The notes beneath the pieces are model-generated. The model saw only the letters and a list, made by a program, of their open reading frames with translations. It was not told the origin of the DNA and did not search any database. Below, piece by piece: positions 47,560-59,889 of a stretch of DNA of 64,000 nt. How positions within the stretch are numbered: the first letter of the stretch is position 1; each line of letters opens with the position of its first letter. The DNA is from Notamacropus eugenii. Lineage: Eukaryota > Chordata > Mammalia > Diprotodontia > Macropodidae. The translations under genes were made by a program, and so were the position numbers. The stretch spans positions 246,965,536 to 247,029,535 of the forward strand of contig NC_092877.1 of the NCBI RefSeq assembly GCF_028372415.1, read 5' to 3'.

Positions 47560-48060
47560 CCTTCCAAGCACATTGATTTATTAAATAATGCATATATGTA
47601 TGTATACATACAAGCACATTGCATAGCAACCTGAGACTAGGTCTTCTTGAGTTTGGCACTGGACTCCAAATATATAGAGACAGATTTTTATACATTAAAA
47701 AGCAATAATAAACTGGGATAAACAATTATGTAATCTCATTTCTATTTGGAGAAAAGATTAGGGATTTTCCAAGTTAGCAGGAAAAAAAGCAAATGTTCAA
47801 TTTTCTGAAATTAGGAAAAGAGGTTTCCCACTCCTGCATATGTTTGTATTCAATCATAGAAGAAAGGAAAGAGGAATTGACCAATCAGTACAGGGCCAGT
47901 TTTCAGAAGAGACATAGGGGTTGCTTGAAACATATAATTATGAGAAAACTCCTTGCATCAGTCTTTAAATCTTACAGGGTTTTTGATCAGCATGATCTAA
48001 GTCCTTAGTTAAGAGTCTCTAAACAACAGACAGAAGTGTTCCAACTTCCCAACCATGCTC
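47560..48060 (-). mobile_element. Candidate solo LTR, minus strand
   Basis: 'cacattgatttattaaataa' could be a reversed polyadenylation region. A reversed-LTR reading would put the ACCAATCAGT box (47879) in the forward rather than reverse sense, which weakens the call. Confidence 0.2.
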
Positions 48061-49769
48061 CTAGGGCCAGTTTCAAAGAATGCAATATTTTTTAAATCAC
48101 AATTCCCATAATTGAATAAAGTTTTCTCACATGACAGGTATTAAACTAATCCATTAATTGAATAGAAAATGAAGTGAGCAACATCCAAAACTGATTCACA
48201 AGATGTGGTTAGCATGGTTCCTTTAATTCCCCAAATTATCTCAAGATACAAAATATGTATATAGTAATACATTACTTTAGTGTAATTTTTCATAAAAAAA
48301 TGAAAAAGACTATCACATTAACCATAATTCATGTAATTACTGTCTTTCAGAATCTTTGTGACAGTCTGTCTTGAAGGATCAGTATATGGGAATTCAAAGA
48401 AGCCTTCCTAAATGATTTAAAAAGCAATAGATTTCCTTAATTCATCAGTTCTTCTTAAATTAGTGTATTCTCTCACCTGTCACCAAGTGTTTCTTTTAAA
48501 GAAAATTTTACGGCTTTGTGTGTATGTTGGATTTATAATCACAAATCTTTTTTTTTTAATCAAAGTATCTCTTTTGAAGATGTCCTAAAGTTGTTTTAAA
48601 ATGGAAACAAGGTTAAACATGACACTGCTAACACATTGGGGAAGAAGAGAGGACTAGGGCATTGCTTGATATGGGGTTCCTAGTGTTGCAAGTAATATTA
48701 ATAGAGGAAAGATTGTTCTCTATCATTTCTTATCTCATAGAGAAATAGAACATTGCTATTTACTCCTTTGTGTTTTACTAAACTCAAAATCGTGTGCCCA
48801 GTTTTCTGTGTAAGGAAATGTAATTAGTTTATACTTTATTGTCCCATCAAGAGTTTTAAAGAAATTTCTTAAATAAAATTGATAGTCTTATAGGAGACTG
48901 ACAACTGGCTAACTGAAGAATCAGTCATATCCTTGATGGTCTTTAAAAAGTAAACTAATAGGTGAACTCTGGAATCTATTGAGACCAGATCACTTCTGCA
49001 TTTGAGAGACTCAGCTCTGACAGCTGAAATAGGACTCAGTTATGGAGGAAGAGTTCAGTCCTTTAGAAAGAATTTCCCTTCTCCTTTTTCCTTACACTAT
49101 CACTCTGGGAGAGAGTTCTGTCTTCTCTGTAACCCCATCAATAATAACACCTGGCAGGGAAGCCACTCAAATGTTAATTTTGAGATTGACTTCTCTCAAC
49201 TTCTCTCCTCACAACCAACAGAGAGAAGGCAGATTCAGGGAGTCTAACTGAAGAATTGAATTGGGCTATTAAGAGTAGGCCTAAGCTGTTGAGCAGAATA
49301 GCTTATTTCAGCACGGATATTATACTTTGGAGAAAAATATAACATTATTATGAGAAAAGCTTTTGGGGCAAAAGATATGACTTTTCTTGACCTGATATGT
49401 GCCCTACATATCTACCTCTATATTACTGTATAACATATGTGTGCCAATTCTTCCTGTTGATATGTGGAAGATAGTATTTGTGGGAGAATGAGACCCAGAT
49501 TTAAGAGAAAGGAGGGGATATTTTATTAATACAGTTTACACTATGCCATTTTAATAAATATCTTCTCTTTGAATTAATTGTGTCAACTGACTGATTATTG
49601 AAGGCAGAAGTATAAATAGTCTTATGAATTATAGATTTAGTGAAGCATACAGACAAAATAGCTTGAACTTGGTGTAATGATCCCCTGGGGGACTCCACCT
49701 GCTTGTGCTGAGTTAAGAGTAAGACTCAGAGGAGATGGTACACCTTTGTTCAAAAATTTGAATATACTT
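48061..49769. other. Intergenic stretch, nothing recognised
   Basis: No gene seen. Some of 48970-49760 may be old LTR sequence (for example 'gatattttattaatacagtt' at 49517), but I cannot support borders. Confidence 0.4.
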
Positions 49770-50150
49770 TTGATTCGACTCCTTCTTATTCCTCTCTCCC
49801 TTCAATTAAAAAGTCTATCAGTTCTACCTCTACAATCTCTCTGGAAACTCTTCTTTTCTCTTTTGCTCCACTGAATATTGAAGTAATACACACTACTGGT
49901 AATCCATACAATTTATGAAATAAGGGATTGCATTGTATCTATTAAAACAGATTCCTCACTGTCATGTTTGAACCTCTCATTGTCTTTCCACTTCCATAGT
50001 CACTCTGCACCAATTCATCCTTTATAGCATTGCTAATTTCAACATGTGTAGAACAAACAAAGTTTCTACTCTACTTGAAACACACTGATGCATCTAGATC
50101 TTTGGCCTCTGAATAGTGTTCAAATGCTGCAGACTTTTACTCTAAGATTT
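49770..50150 (+). mobile_element. Possible L2 ORF2 3' fragment
   Basis: 'cagttctacctctacaatct' and 'ctgcaccaattcatccttta' resemble the L2 region that precedes its 3' UTR. It is strongly diverged. Confidence 0.45.
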
Positions 50151-50289
50151 TTGAAACTTTTCAACCCAATACATCTAATAAAGTTATATAACTACATAGC
50201 TAAGTTATATAACTCTTCCACTGTGTTCTCTGAAATGCTTGTTCAACTGGCAATACAACTGTTTTCACCTTAAATCTGTTCTTTTCTCA

Positions 50290-52633
50290 ATCCTTTCACC
50301 TTCTGACTTCTGATACCTGGCTCCCTCTTAATGCTATGCCACTTTCCTGGCTATCTTTTCCTGCACCAGTTGTCCATTCTCTCATTCTCCCAAATCACTG
50401 GTTGAAGAGGGACAGTTGGAATATTTCTTGATCCCTCAATGGCTACTTTCAAACTGACCTTCTGCTCTCACTCAGTAAGCTCTCCTTCTTTGAAGTTCAT
50501 TCACTTTTTACATGGACCAGTCTCTAGGACACTCTCATTCTTTCCTCAATGGGTGCAGTGCCTGACTCACAGTCTTCCCCCCCATACCCCAAGCCCATTT
50601 ACATATTAGGGAACTTCAACATACATAATGATATTTTCTCAAACACTCTAACCTATGTTCTTCAACTTATTAATTTTACACAAAGTATTCCTCTACCTCT
50701 GCTTCACCTTCTCCCTCAACAAGCTAAGCTACCTACAGAAATAATCATGTTTTTTGTTCTTGCTATCATGCATAAACATACTACTTCTATGTTCATGAAC
50801 TTTGAAATTCTCTTGTCTGGTCACAATCTGCTATCATTCAACTTCACTTCCTCTTGTACTCCTAATAGTGTTCTTTTTTGCCATGACCTTTAGATTACTC
50901 ATCCTCTGTTCTTTTCCAAGTTACTTTTTCAATTTCTTTATCCCTGGATTGGCTACACTATTTCTATCTTGAACCCTGGGTGAACTGGTTCAATTCTACA
51001 ACATCCTATTCTCTTGTCTACTGTTCTTCCTAATTCTGTCACGAATATTGCCCTGTCAAGAGCAAGCCTTGGACTATTCCCACTATCTACTGCCTATGTT
51101 CCTACTGACAAGCTTCTGAATAAAGACGAGAAAAAAATCGTGAAGCTTTTAAGAATAAATACATTTATGCTACATGATCTCAACTAGATTATCACTATAG
51201 TTAGCTAACCCTATTCTACTTACTTAATTAACTCACTATTCCACTTACCACAGCATCATTCCCTAACCTTTTCATCTATCCTCAAATCTCCCATTGTTTC
51301 ACTTCTCTCCACCCTCTTAGCTAAGAACTTTGCCTCATATTTGATTTCACTCGAAAAAAAAAATGAGACCTTTTGCTGACAATTGACTTTTGTGCCTTTT
51401 TTCATCTCACATCACTCACAAGCCTTCTGTCATTATATCCTCTTTCACCACTGAATAGGTGTCTCTGCTCCTTGCTAAAACAAGCCATTTCACATCTATT
51501 TGTAATCCCATTTCATCCAGTCTTCTTCAGCAGATTATCCCCTCTATCATCCCTAGTTTCTCACTTCTCTTCAATCTCACCTGTCTATTTGTACATTTCC
51601 TACTTCCTATGAAAACATACTTATTTTTCATCTATCTCATCTTACTTGATCTATCAATCTCAGCTATGATTCCAAATTTCTCTTCCTCTTTGTGCCTAAA
51701 CTTATTAAGAAGGTCATCAATAATTATTGTTTCCACAAGTCTCTTCCTCTTACACTTTTTGACTCTAGCTTTAAAATCTCATTATTTAGCTAATTGTACT
51801 CTCTAATGTTACCAGTGATCTCTTAAGTGCTGAATCTAGTGGCCCTTTCTCCATTCTCATCCTTTTTAACTTATCTGCATCCTTTGACACTGATGATTAC
51901 CTTCTTACCATGATATTATTTTCTCCATAGCATGCCTCACTCTTTGTCCTCCTCCTCCTTCCTATTTGGTCACTCCTTCTCAGTCTCGCTTATTGAATCT
52001 TTGTCCAGATTATATTTACCAGTGGTTGGATGGTTCCCAGGCTTCTATCCTGGGCGTTTTATTCTTCTCACACCATGTTATTTTACTTGGTGTTTCTATA
52101 AGCTCACAGGGATTCAATTATCTCTACAAAGAGCTATTGTATCTACTTTTCCAGGTCTCATCTCTCTTCTGACTTCCTTTCTCACATCTCCTATTGCCTA
52201 CTCTCTATTATCATCTCAAACTGGATATCTATAGACATCTTTAATTCAACATATATCAAACTAATTTCATTATTTTCCTCACTTACCTAATGCTAATGAG
52301 AATGTCACCATCCTCCTAGTAACTCAGGTTCATAATCTTGATGTCTTCCTTAGTAACACACTCTCACCTCCATATCCAACCAGTTTTCAAGTTCTATCAC
52401 TTCTGTCTTGGTACCTTTTACCTTTTTCTGTCATCTTTTCTCTCTGTGAAATACTACATGCTCTCACTTCAATAGACTATTTGATGATCTTCATGGCTTT
52501 AGTGTCTCCAATTCATCTTTCACTAAGCTGTCAAATTAATTCTACTAAATATCACACCTGACACTTCATTTTTCTCCAACTGACATTGACAGTAGTCTCC
52601 AGGGGCTAGCAATCACCTATAGGATCAAAATGA
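50290..52633 (+). mobile_element. L2 LINE, endonuclease to RT region, decayed
   Basis: The endonuclease part is marked by translated LGNFNIH (about 50606-50627) and 'ctccttctttgaagttcatt' (50483). The reverse transcriptase part is marked by translated DGSQASILGVLFF (about 52026-52065), the decayed form of the VPQGSVLGPLLF motif. The copy continues to 'ctccaggggctagcaatcac' (52598) and 'aggatcaaaatgaaatctt', then is cut by an L1 insertion. Many stops and frameshifts are present. It resumes at about 54108. Confidence 0.85.
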
Positions 52634-53031
52634 AATCTTAAGATGGTGGAGTAGAAAGATACACATACACTAGCTCTTCCCCCATAGCCCATAAAATACC
52701 TGTAAAAAATTACTCTCAATAAATTCTAGAGCAGTAGAAGCCACAGAATGACAGAGTGAAAGAGATTTCCAGCCCAGGGTGACCTGAAATGCCAAAGGGA
52801 AAGGTCAGTCACATGGGATGTGGAGTGAAGTTCAGCCCGGCCTTGACCACTCAGCACCTGGGAGAGTGGAACAGCAGCAGGTCTCTGGGGAGGGGTCCCC
52901 AGTAGCAATAGCAGAGGTTCCCTGATCCCTTAACCCACAGGGGCCAAATAGAACTTCAGAGGTCAGTGAGAGGGCTTTTTTGAAGGGCAAGAGGGGAGCA
53001 GGGTCCCCTCCTGGCCTTAGCCCCAGGTGGT

Positions 53032-53055
53032 GGTGGTGGTGGTAGCAGCAGCAGC
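53032..53055. repeat. (GGT)n(AGC)n triplet tract
   Basis: Short GGT run followed by GCAGCAGCAGC, inside the L1 5' UTR. Confidence 0.85.
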
Positions 53056-53325
53056 TACAGTGTCCAATTGTGGAGCTCTCAGCCTAAAGGCCCTGGGGGA
53101 ATTAAGCAGTTGATCTGAACCTCAACCCTGAGTGGCAGCCCCACCTCTGCCTAAAGTCCCTGGGGGAACTGAACACCTGATCTGAATCTCAGCCACCATG
53201 CCAGACCAGGGAGCAAACTATTCTCCCTTGATTGTAGCACCTTGGAGATACTGAGATCTTACAGGTCCCCAAAGTATACCCTCCTCTTGACAAAAGACAC
53301 AAAAGTCAAGTAACTCCCCGGGAAA

Positions 53326-53756
53326 ATGCCCAAAAAAGGGGAAAAAAAATAAGACTATAGAAGGTTAATTTCTTGGTGAAGAGGTATTTCCTTCCATCCT
53401 TTCAGATGAGAAAGAACAGTGCTTACCATCAGAGGCCTCCAAAATAAGTATGCAATTGTTTCAGGCCATGGAAGAGCTCAAAACGAGTTTTGAAAATCAG
53501 GTGAGAGAGGTGGAGGAACAATTGGGAAGAAAAATGAGAGCAATGCAAGAAACACATGAAAATCAAGTCAACAGCTGGCAAAAGGAGATCCAAAAAATAG
53601 CACCTTTAAAAATATGCTAACTCAATCAACAAAAAATGTCCAAAAAGTCAATGAGGAGAAGAATGCTTTAAAAAGCAGAATTACCCAAATGGAAAAGAAG
53701 GTTCAAAAGCTCACTGAAGAAAACAGTTCTTTAAAAATGAAAATGGAGGAGATGGT
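53326..53756 (+). pseudogene. L1 ORF1 remnant (coiled-coil part only)
   Basis: The frame from ATG 53326 stops after eight codons (TAA at 53350). A second frame from 53468 encodes MEELKTSFENQVREVEEQLG-type heptads until a stop near 53618. A third stretch, in the first frame again, reads NVQKVNEEKNALKSRITQ and similar. These are the L1 ORF1 N-terminal coiled coil with at least one stop and a frameshift. The RRM and C-terminal RNA-binding parts are absent. Confidence 0.8.
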
Positions 53757-54107
53757 ACCTCAGTGGGGATGGGCCAGGAGGGGAGGAAGGAAGAGAAGTT
53801 GGAACTCAAAGTTTTAGGAATAAATGTTGAGAATTGTTTTTGCATACAACTGGGAAATGAAAAATACAGTTAATGTGGTATAGAAATTTATCTTGACCTA
53901 CAATACAAGAGAGAAGATATAGATAAGGGAAGGGTGGGGTGTTAGAAGGGAGAGTAGATTGGGGTAAGAGGTGGCCAGACTGTTCATTGTTGTGGGGTGC
54001 GGGAGGGGAGAGATAGTGAGAAAATTTGGAACTCAAAATTTTGTGGAAATGAATGGTGACAACTAAAAATATATAAATAAACATTAAAAAAAAAAAAAAA
54101 CCAAAAT

Positions 54108-54145
54108 CTTCCATTTTACTTTTAAGTCAAAGTGTAGTTGTGCAT
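54108..54145 (+). mobile_element. Possible right part of the split L2
   Basis: 'cttccattttacttttaagt' followed by 'caaagtg' resembles the L2 stretch that follows 'aaaatcctctgtttggcattcaaag' and would continue 52633. The match is short and diverged. Confidence 0.4.
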
Positions 54146-54494
54146 TCAGAAATGAAAATTCTCACCCTGAACCAAGTATGGGACTTGGAATACAAAGTTT
54201 CCAATTTTGTCTTCAGTTATCAATATTTTTATTCTTATTATCTTGAGTTTTATATTAAAGGATAAAGAGAATTTTATATAGCATTTCCAAAATTGAGATT
54301 AGGCTGGATGAAGGCATAAATGCTCTAATTTTTAATGTTTAGCACCACATTAGTCTGGAAGAAGCAGAGAGTTAATAATAGAAGTGAGGGTTAGATTTGA
54401 ACAAGTCTTATAAGGGACTGATTATGAATGAGTATAAATGCCAAAATAAATCATTTGAATTAATTTATTCAGATTTTATGTGAAATCCTGTACT

Positions 54495-54690
54495 TTCATT
54501 GCATTGGAGTGGGCACAGTCACATTCAGTCAGGAAGGCCTTAATACAAATTTTGCTTCTGATAAACCATGCTTCCATGACTCTGTACAAGTCACTTCACT
54601 TTACATTTTCCTAGGCAATTGTCTATGACTGTAAATCACAGAGAAATTGCCAACCTATATTGATAGGGGGAATGACTTCATGGGATGTTG
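54495..54690 (+). mobile_element. Degenerate CORE-SINE
   Basis: 'cattcagtcaggaaggcctt', 'catgactctgtacaagtcac' and 'attgccaacctatattgata' are in plus-strand SINE order. Confidence 0.7.
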
Positions 54691-55244
54691 AATACAACTG
54701 TTAAATCACCCAAAACTTTTACATTTGTCTATCTGTCTGTGTTTATCCTTCGTTTTTGAAGAAGAAACTTTTACATTAAATTTTGAGTAAAAAGTTCTAG
54801 TTTTGTGGAATGCTTTAGGTATTTACTATTACACATGATTTTGCTCTGTAACTTCATAGGATTATATTTAGATAACCTCTAAAATATTAAGATTTGACTA
54901 TATCTATTTCAAAGGGAGAGAAAAATTCAGAATTTCATTTTATTTTATTTTTTTGGTCATGTAAGGCAAAACCTAAACTTAAATACAACACTGAAGATTT
55001 ATAGTGGTGTTACTAGTTAAGACACGATTGTTACTCACCTCAGCTTTTTTTTACAGAAACATGGAAGAATTTTAAAAAGGATACATCTAAATTAATCATT
55101 AAGATTTCTTTCCTAGAGCTCCCAGAAAAAATATTTTTATAATTATTGGCACTTTTCTAGTAATAAAAATATCAGAATAGAGCAAAAATAAGCTTCCTTG
55201 ACAACAGCAGAGTATGAAAAATCATCAGCATTGCTAAGTTAGTA

Positions 55245-55375
55245 CTGATAACATACATTTATGTGATGTTTTACAAAGTAATGCTTTTACCATAATTCCT
55301 TTGTGAGGTCCACAGTGATAGTTCTCATTTACACTGATAAGAAAACTGAGAATTGAGATTATGAGACTTGACCGC
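55245..55375 (-). mobile_element. MIR fragment
   Basis: 'gtgatgttttacaaagtaat', 'ttcctttgtgaggtccacag' and 'acactgataagaaaactgag' follow reversed MIR order. Confidence 0.6.
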
Positions 55376-55816
55376 ATTTGAATAGATACTAAAGAGTTAT
55401 ATTTTGTTTAAATTTTTAGAGACATAAGATCATTTTTTATTGCTACCATTTAAATTAAGAAAATATCCATTACATTCTCGATGTTCTTCATTGTGAAGTA
55501 CCAAGGCAGAAGGGCATATACTGTTTGTCTTTCCCTTAGTTCCCTTTGTTTTCTGCAATCCATTATTTAATTTAGAGAAAGAAAATTGTAAGGGAAAATA
55601 ATTATGGCTGACCTTTTTCTAACTATATTATGTACTCACACATTTTTGCCTCTGGCTTTAGCAAAATAACTCTGTAACAGCCACATAATTTTGTAATCAG
55701 CACTAAATTTAAAGAGCACATTAAGTGACATGAGAAAAGATTTTCATCACAGTACTTAGTAGAATTAAAGGTATGTTCATGTGTATATGTATGTATGTAT
55801 ATACACAGAAATGTGT

Positions 55817-55818
<2 letters not shown>

Positions 55819-55857
<39 letters not shown>
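55819..55857. repeat. (AT)n microsatellite
   Basis: About 19 AT units, preceded by degenerate TATG units from 55770. Confidence 0.97.
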
Positions 55858-55859
<2 letters not shown>

Positions 55860-55910
55860 GTGCATCTGTATCTATCTGTCTCTGTTTGTGTATCTCTTTC
55901 TCTCTATCTA

Positions 55911-55913
55911 TGT

Positions 55914-55947
<34 letters not shown>
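55911..55947. repeat. (TG)n microsatellite
   Basis: TG run with one TT interruption, next to TATC and TCTG repeats. Confidence 0.96.
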
Positions 55948-55952
<5 letters not shown>

Positions 55953-58214
55953 CTCACCTGTCCCTGATTCCTTGAAAATATTTAAATTTTTCCCTTTAAT
56001 AAGACTATTAGTGAATTCATTAATTATAATTTAATCTGAAATCTGAACGTTTTTACCTATAATAAGATTTGTTTTCTTAGGTAATGTATGAGATTATGGC
56101 TTTTTTTAATCAAGGTTGTTCAGCTTTCATGACCTTGATGGAAGTATGGCATTAGAAATTTATCTGTTCTTTGGGTTTCATGGCCTAAGAGGAATACATA
56201 ATATTTCAATATGTAAATTATCAATTTTTCTGTCACTCTGATAAAGCCTATATGGAGCCTTGTTGTTCAGGTTTTTCTGAGTCCTGAACCTTTGCTTGAA
56301 TATAATAGTAATAGCAATATATAATTAATATAAACACAACAATAATCAAACATTATACATACTAATAAAACCTAGGATTTTACCTTCATAATTTCTGTCT
56401 TTTGGTAAATACATAGTTATCCGCACTTACCCACCACATGAACTCAGAAAGGAAATATTTTTCTCATAACAATATATGTACATGCATGTCTATATACATA
56501 TATGTGTATATATTTCTATTTGATTATAAAAATTCACTCGTTTGTTTTACCTGAATCGTTCCATTCATTTAGAAAAAAAGTGTTCAGTTCTTATAATGTG
56601 AAAACTTCTGTGTCCAGTTACTGAGAAACTACAAAGAAAAATATCTATAGTGATAAAATGTTGCCAATATTAACAAAATCATAATAAACAATTTAACTTT
56701 AAGGCAATAGATGGATAATGTATTTTAATGAATCTATCTTCTGTTTTGGTTCTCTCTTGTAATTACCTCTTTTTAATAATTATATTTCCTCTTGACAACC
56801 ATTTTTTTTCTCTAATAAATATTAACTAAGGGCAATGGACCTGCTAGAGGAAAAATAGTTTATATGATATATAAAGATATCAGATATTTAATTATATTAT
56901 TTTGCTTTGAATTTCAGGGACACTCTACTGGAAATCAAAGTGATCTCTTAAAAACTAGAAAGAGAAAATAGATAATTTCAGGTGAGGTAGGAGAAAAAAC
57001 ACAATTCAAGCTCACAGAATGGAACAGAGGTGGTGAAAAAGGCTGAACATCTGAAGAGATTATATAAGAAATAAAAACATTTCCTCTTTTCTCTTCTCTT
57101 CCTTCTTTTATCTTTTCTCCTTTCTGTCTTTCTTTTGCTTTAGGCAGAAATCTCTTAGAAAAAATTTTCATTAATTCAACTTTTTTGTTTTTTGGTTATT
57201 TCAGTCATATACAACTTTATGCTAAAACAAATCATTTCTAGCTTAGAGGAGAAATGATCCAAATTAGCCTAGTTACTCTATTCAGTTGCTATGCCCTCAT
57301 ACATCTCTCCATTCCTAATTGAAGCAAAAGTTATAATAATTCCAAATAAAGCTGATGTCACAAAATGTCAAGATAGTTTTGGATTGACATTCAGTTCCAA
57401 CAAAGAGAACAACAGTAATTTAATATTCACCTTAGGCTACTTAATTCTGTACTTGACCACTTATTTCAAGGATTAAGTCTTTCTCCAGTGAGTTATATTT
57501 TAATTACTTTTTGAATGGAAAGACCCACCACTGCCATAAGGTGGGTTTTAAGCCTGATACCTTCAGGGGATAATGAAGGCAATTATCATAATCAGACAAA
57601 AGGTAATTTTGGTTCTAAAGCTGGTGACACCTTTAATCCATTTTTTCCCCAAAGCCTCAGTTTTTGTTCTTAACCTTGAATGTGCTTAATTTAATTTAAA
57701 ATGTTAAGAAATAGGCTTTTCTACCTAGTCTAAATTATTATTTATAGCTTTTACTTTATCAAAATAGTTTTCTTTTCTCTTGATGCTAACAATTAAACTC
57801 ATCTTTGTACAACTAGACTGTTACCTCAAATATTAGAGTTGTTTACTGACAGTCAATGACAAAAGTCTAAAGGTACTAATTTTAATCCATTATAGTTAAC
57901 AATAACAATGACAACATGAACCTAAAAATGAATTTTTCAATAGTTGTTCAATGATCCTGGTCATCAATACAAATTATTTTCTAGTGCCTCAATGATCTTT
58001 ATTTGCATATATTGCAAATTACCCACTTATTTTTGGTATATCTTTTGTCATTTTATGTGTATTAAAGCAAAGAGAACTTAAAGCATGTTAACTAAATATC
58101 TTGTGGAAAAATTATGAGAAGATCTGACTCAAACAGGAGAAACATGTGGGTGAGTTGAAATCTACATTAATGGAGAGAATATTCAAATCCACAGCAAAAT
58201 AGGATAAACAGTTA
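55948..58214. other. AT-rich intergenic region, no gene seen
   Basis: A possible reversed SINE tail lies at 57183-57225 ('ggttatttcagtcatataca'). Nothing else is recognised. Confidence 0.5.
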
Positions 58215-58315
58215 TTAATAGTAGGCATTCCGATAAGGGCTGGGGACTTAAATAAGAAAAACAAAAACACTCTTAGCCTTCAAGGAACTTACAATCTAAT
58301 GGGGGAAGAGATACC
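58215..58315 (-). mobile_element. L2 3' end fragment
   Basis: 'gataagggctggggacttaa', 'cttagccttcaaggaactta' and 'caatctaatgggggaagaga' are the reversed L2 3' end. Confidence 0.7.
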
Positions 58316-58350
58316 AAAAGAAATGCTAAAATTAGAGGTTGGATAGAATG

Positions 58351-58602
58351 AAGGCAACTAGTTGGAACAGTGATTAGAATCCTGGGCCTGAATTCAGGGA
58401 GATTCATGTTCCTGAATTCAAATTGACCTCAGACACTTACTAGATATGCAATTCTGGGAAAGTCATTTAACTCTGTTAGCCTCAGTTTTCTCATCTATAA
58501 AATGAACTGGAGAAGGAAATGGCAAATCACTCCAGTATCTTTGCCTAGAGAAATACCAAAATGAGGTCACAAAGAGTCAGACATAAATGACTAATGACTG
58601 AA
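58351..58602 (+). mobile_element. Marsupial CORE-SINE, near full length
   Basis: 'ttcaaattgacctcagacac', 'gcctcagttttctcatctat', 'tgaactggagaaggaaatgg', 'cactccagtatctttgccta' and 'gaggtcacaaagagtcagac' are in order. Confidence 0.93.
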
Positions 58603-58627
58603 TCATCCATAATGATGCGATGATATG

Positions 58628-58668
58628 GTGATGATGGTGGTGGTGTTGGTGTTGGTGGTGGTAGCGGT
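58628..58668. repeat. (GGT)n imperfect triplet tract
   Basis: GATGGTGGTGGTGTTGGTG and similar units, just after a SINE tail. Confidence 0.9.
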
Positions 58669-58807
58669 AAAATGGAAACCAAGTAGAGCAGTTAATGGTA
58701 AAAGAAGAGATGGTTGAGATTTGGACCACCTTATACAATGGGCTGGAAAGGATTTTTTCCCCTCATCCCTCATAGAATGATTGATTTGCATGAGTATCTT
58801 AGTGTAA

Positions 58808-59340
58808 GTGTTATGTCAAAATATCTTGGAGATACTGTTTTCCAGAGCTAAGGTCTATCAAGTAGGCTATGCCCTGAGCTTGGCATAGCAATAATCCTTT
58901 GGAATGGTATCACTCTCTGACAAAGTGTGTTACTTGGACAAGTACCAGGTGTTCACCGAGGGATTTAATTCCCCGTATTTCCCAGGGCCATTCATCACAT
59001 GTTCACAATCCCTTTCTTTGTCACTGAAAAGTACCGTACTCCTATTCGGGGTTCTGTACCTGATAGGGTGACCACAGCCTCTAAGACCTGAGACAATGAC
59101 TGTTCTCATGGGACCCAACAATGTCTCTCTTTTCCCAAGAAATGCCAACCATGAGAACTATCTCAAGATCTAAGAATGATTGTGTTGTGGGTCAACCCCT
59201 TCAATATGTATAAGTGGTCCCATTAGCAGCCTTAAGCCCTCCTTTTTAGGAAGGAGGGATTTATTATGCATACATCATTTTCCTCACTCTAGAAATAAAC
59301 TTTTGTTTGTGTTCTGGTTTTCCTGTCTTTATTTACCTGT
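58808..59340 (+). mobile_element. LTR-like repeat, copy A
   Basis: The first 170 bases share blocks with 59890-60060: TTTTCCAGAGCTAAGG, CCCTGAGCTTGGCATA, and TATTTCCCAGG. Further right, 'gaaataaacttttgtttgtg' (59292) followed by 'ttctggttttcctgtc' is an LTR-like polyadenylation region. There is no retroviral coding sequence between the copies. Confidence 0.45.
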
Positions 59341-59629
59341 TCTATTTAACCTCTATTTAACCTGTTCTATTTATTTTCCTCTGGCCAGTTGTAGTCCAGT
59401 TGACAGCTATAGTAGTACATTCATAGGTAGGTGCATGAGGAGGCACTGGCGTTGAATTATGAACTTACTATCTGCTTTGCAGATTAGATACTTTCACTGA
59501 TGTTTTTTGAGTTATAATTACAGGTTCAAAGCTATTTTCTATTAGAAGTCAATTCATCCAGAAATGAGAATCTGCAGGCTTTCACATTTTATCCTGTCTT
59601 CTGAATATTCTCAAAGTCATAAAAGTCAA

Positions 59630-59690
59630 TGTTTAATTATTCATAATAATTAATTAAATAATAGTTAATTATTCATAATAATGAATTACT
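59630..59690. repeat. Short tandem duplication, AT-rich
   Basis: TTAATTATTCATAATAAT occurs twice, about 34 bases apart. Confidence 0.85.
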
Positions 59691-59889
59691 TAGACAGTTT
59701 GTAGCTTAAATCCACTTAAGCTCTCAACCTAATTTTAGCCAGTAGTTTCAATATTCTTCAGAATAAATCATAATTCAGCTGAAAATAAAAACCTAAACTT
59801 ACTGGTATGAATTTTATTTACTTTATTGTACTCCATTTGTCTTTTGGTGAGGATCCTAATTAGTAGTTCAAAAGTAAAGGAATAAGAAT

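Larger units (their letters stand above)
52634..54111 (+). mobile_element. Shortened LINE-1: 5' UTR, part of ORF1, 3' UTR, poly(A), no ORF2
   Basis: The left edge AAGATGGTGGAGTAG (from 52640) is the typical L1 5' start. A 5' UTR follows to about 53325, then an ORF1 start (ATGCCCAAAAAAGGGG, 53326), an N-terminal coiled-coil coding stretch, and near 53756 a jump straight into L1 3' UTR sequence (GGAACTCAAAGTTTTAGGAA, 53800) with a terminal A15 at 54086-54101. ORF2 and the C-terminal half of ORF1 are missing. A possible target duplication is AAATCTT at 52633-52639 and 54104-54110. The copy is decayed. Confidence 0.85.

Noticed and set aside
50549..52234. Several 80-115 codon frames as genes
   Set aside because: They are pieces of decayed L2 endonuclease and reverse transcriptase, with stops and frameshifts between them.
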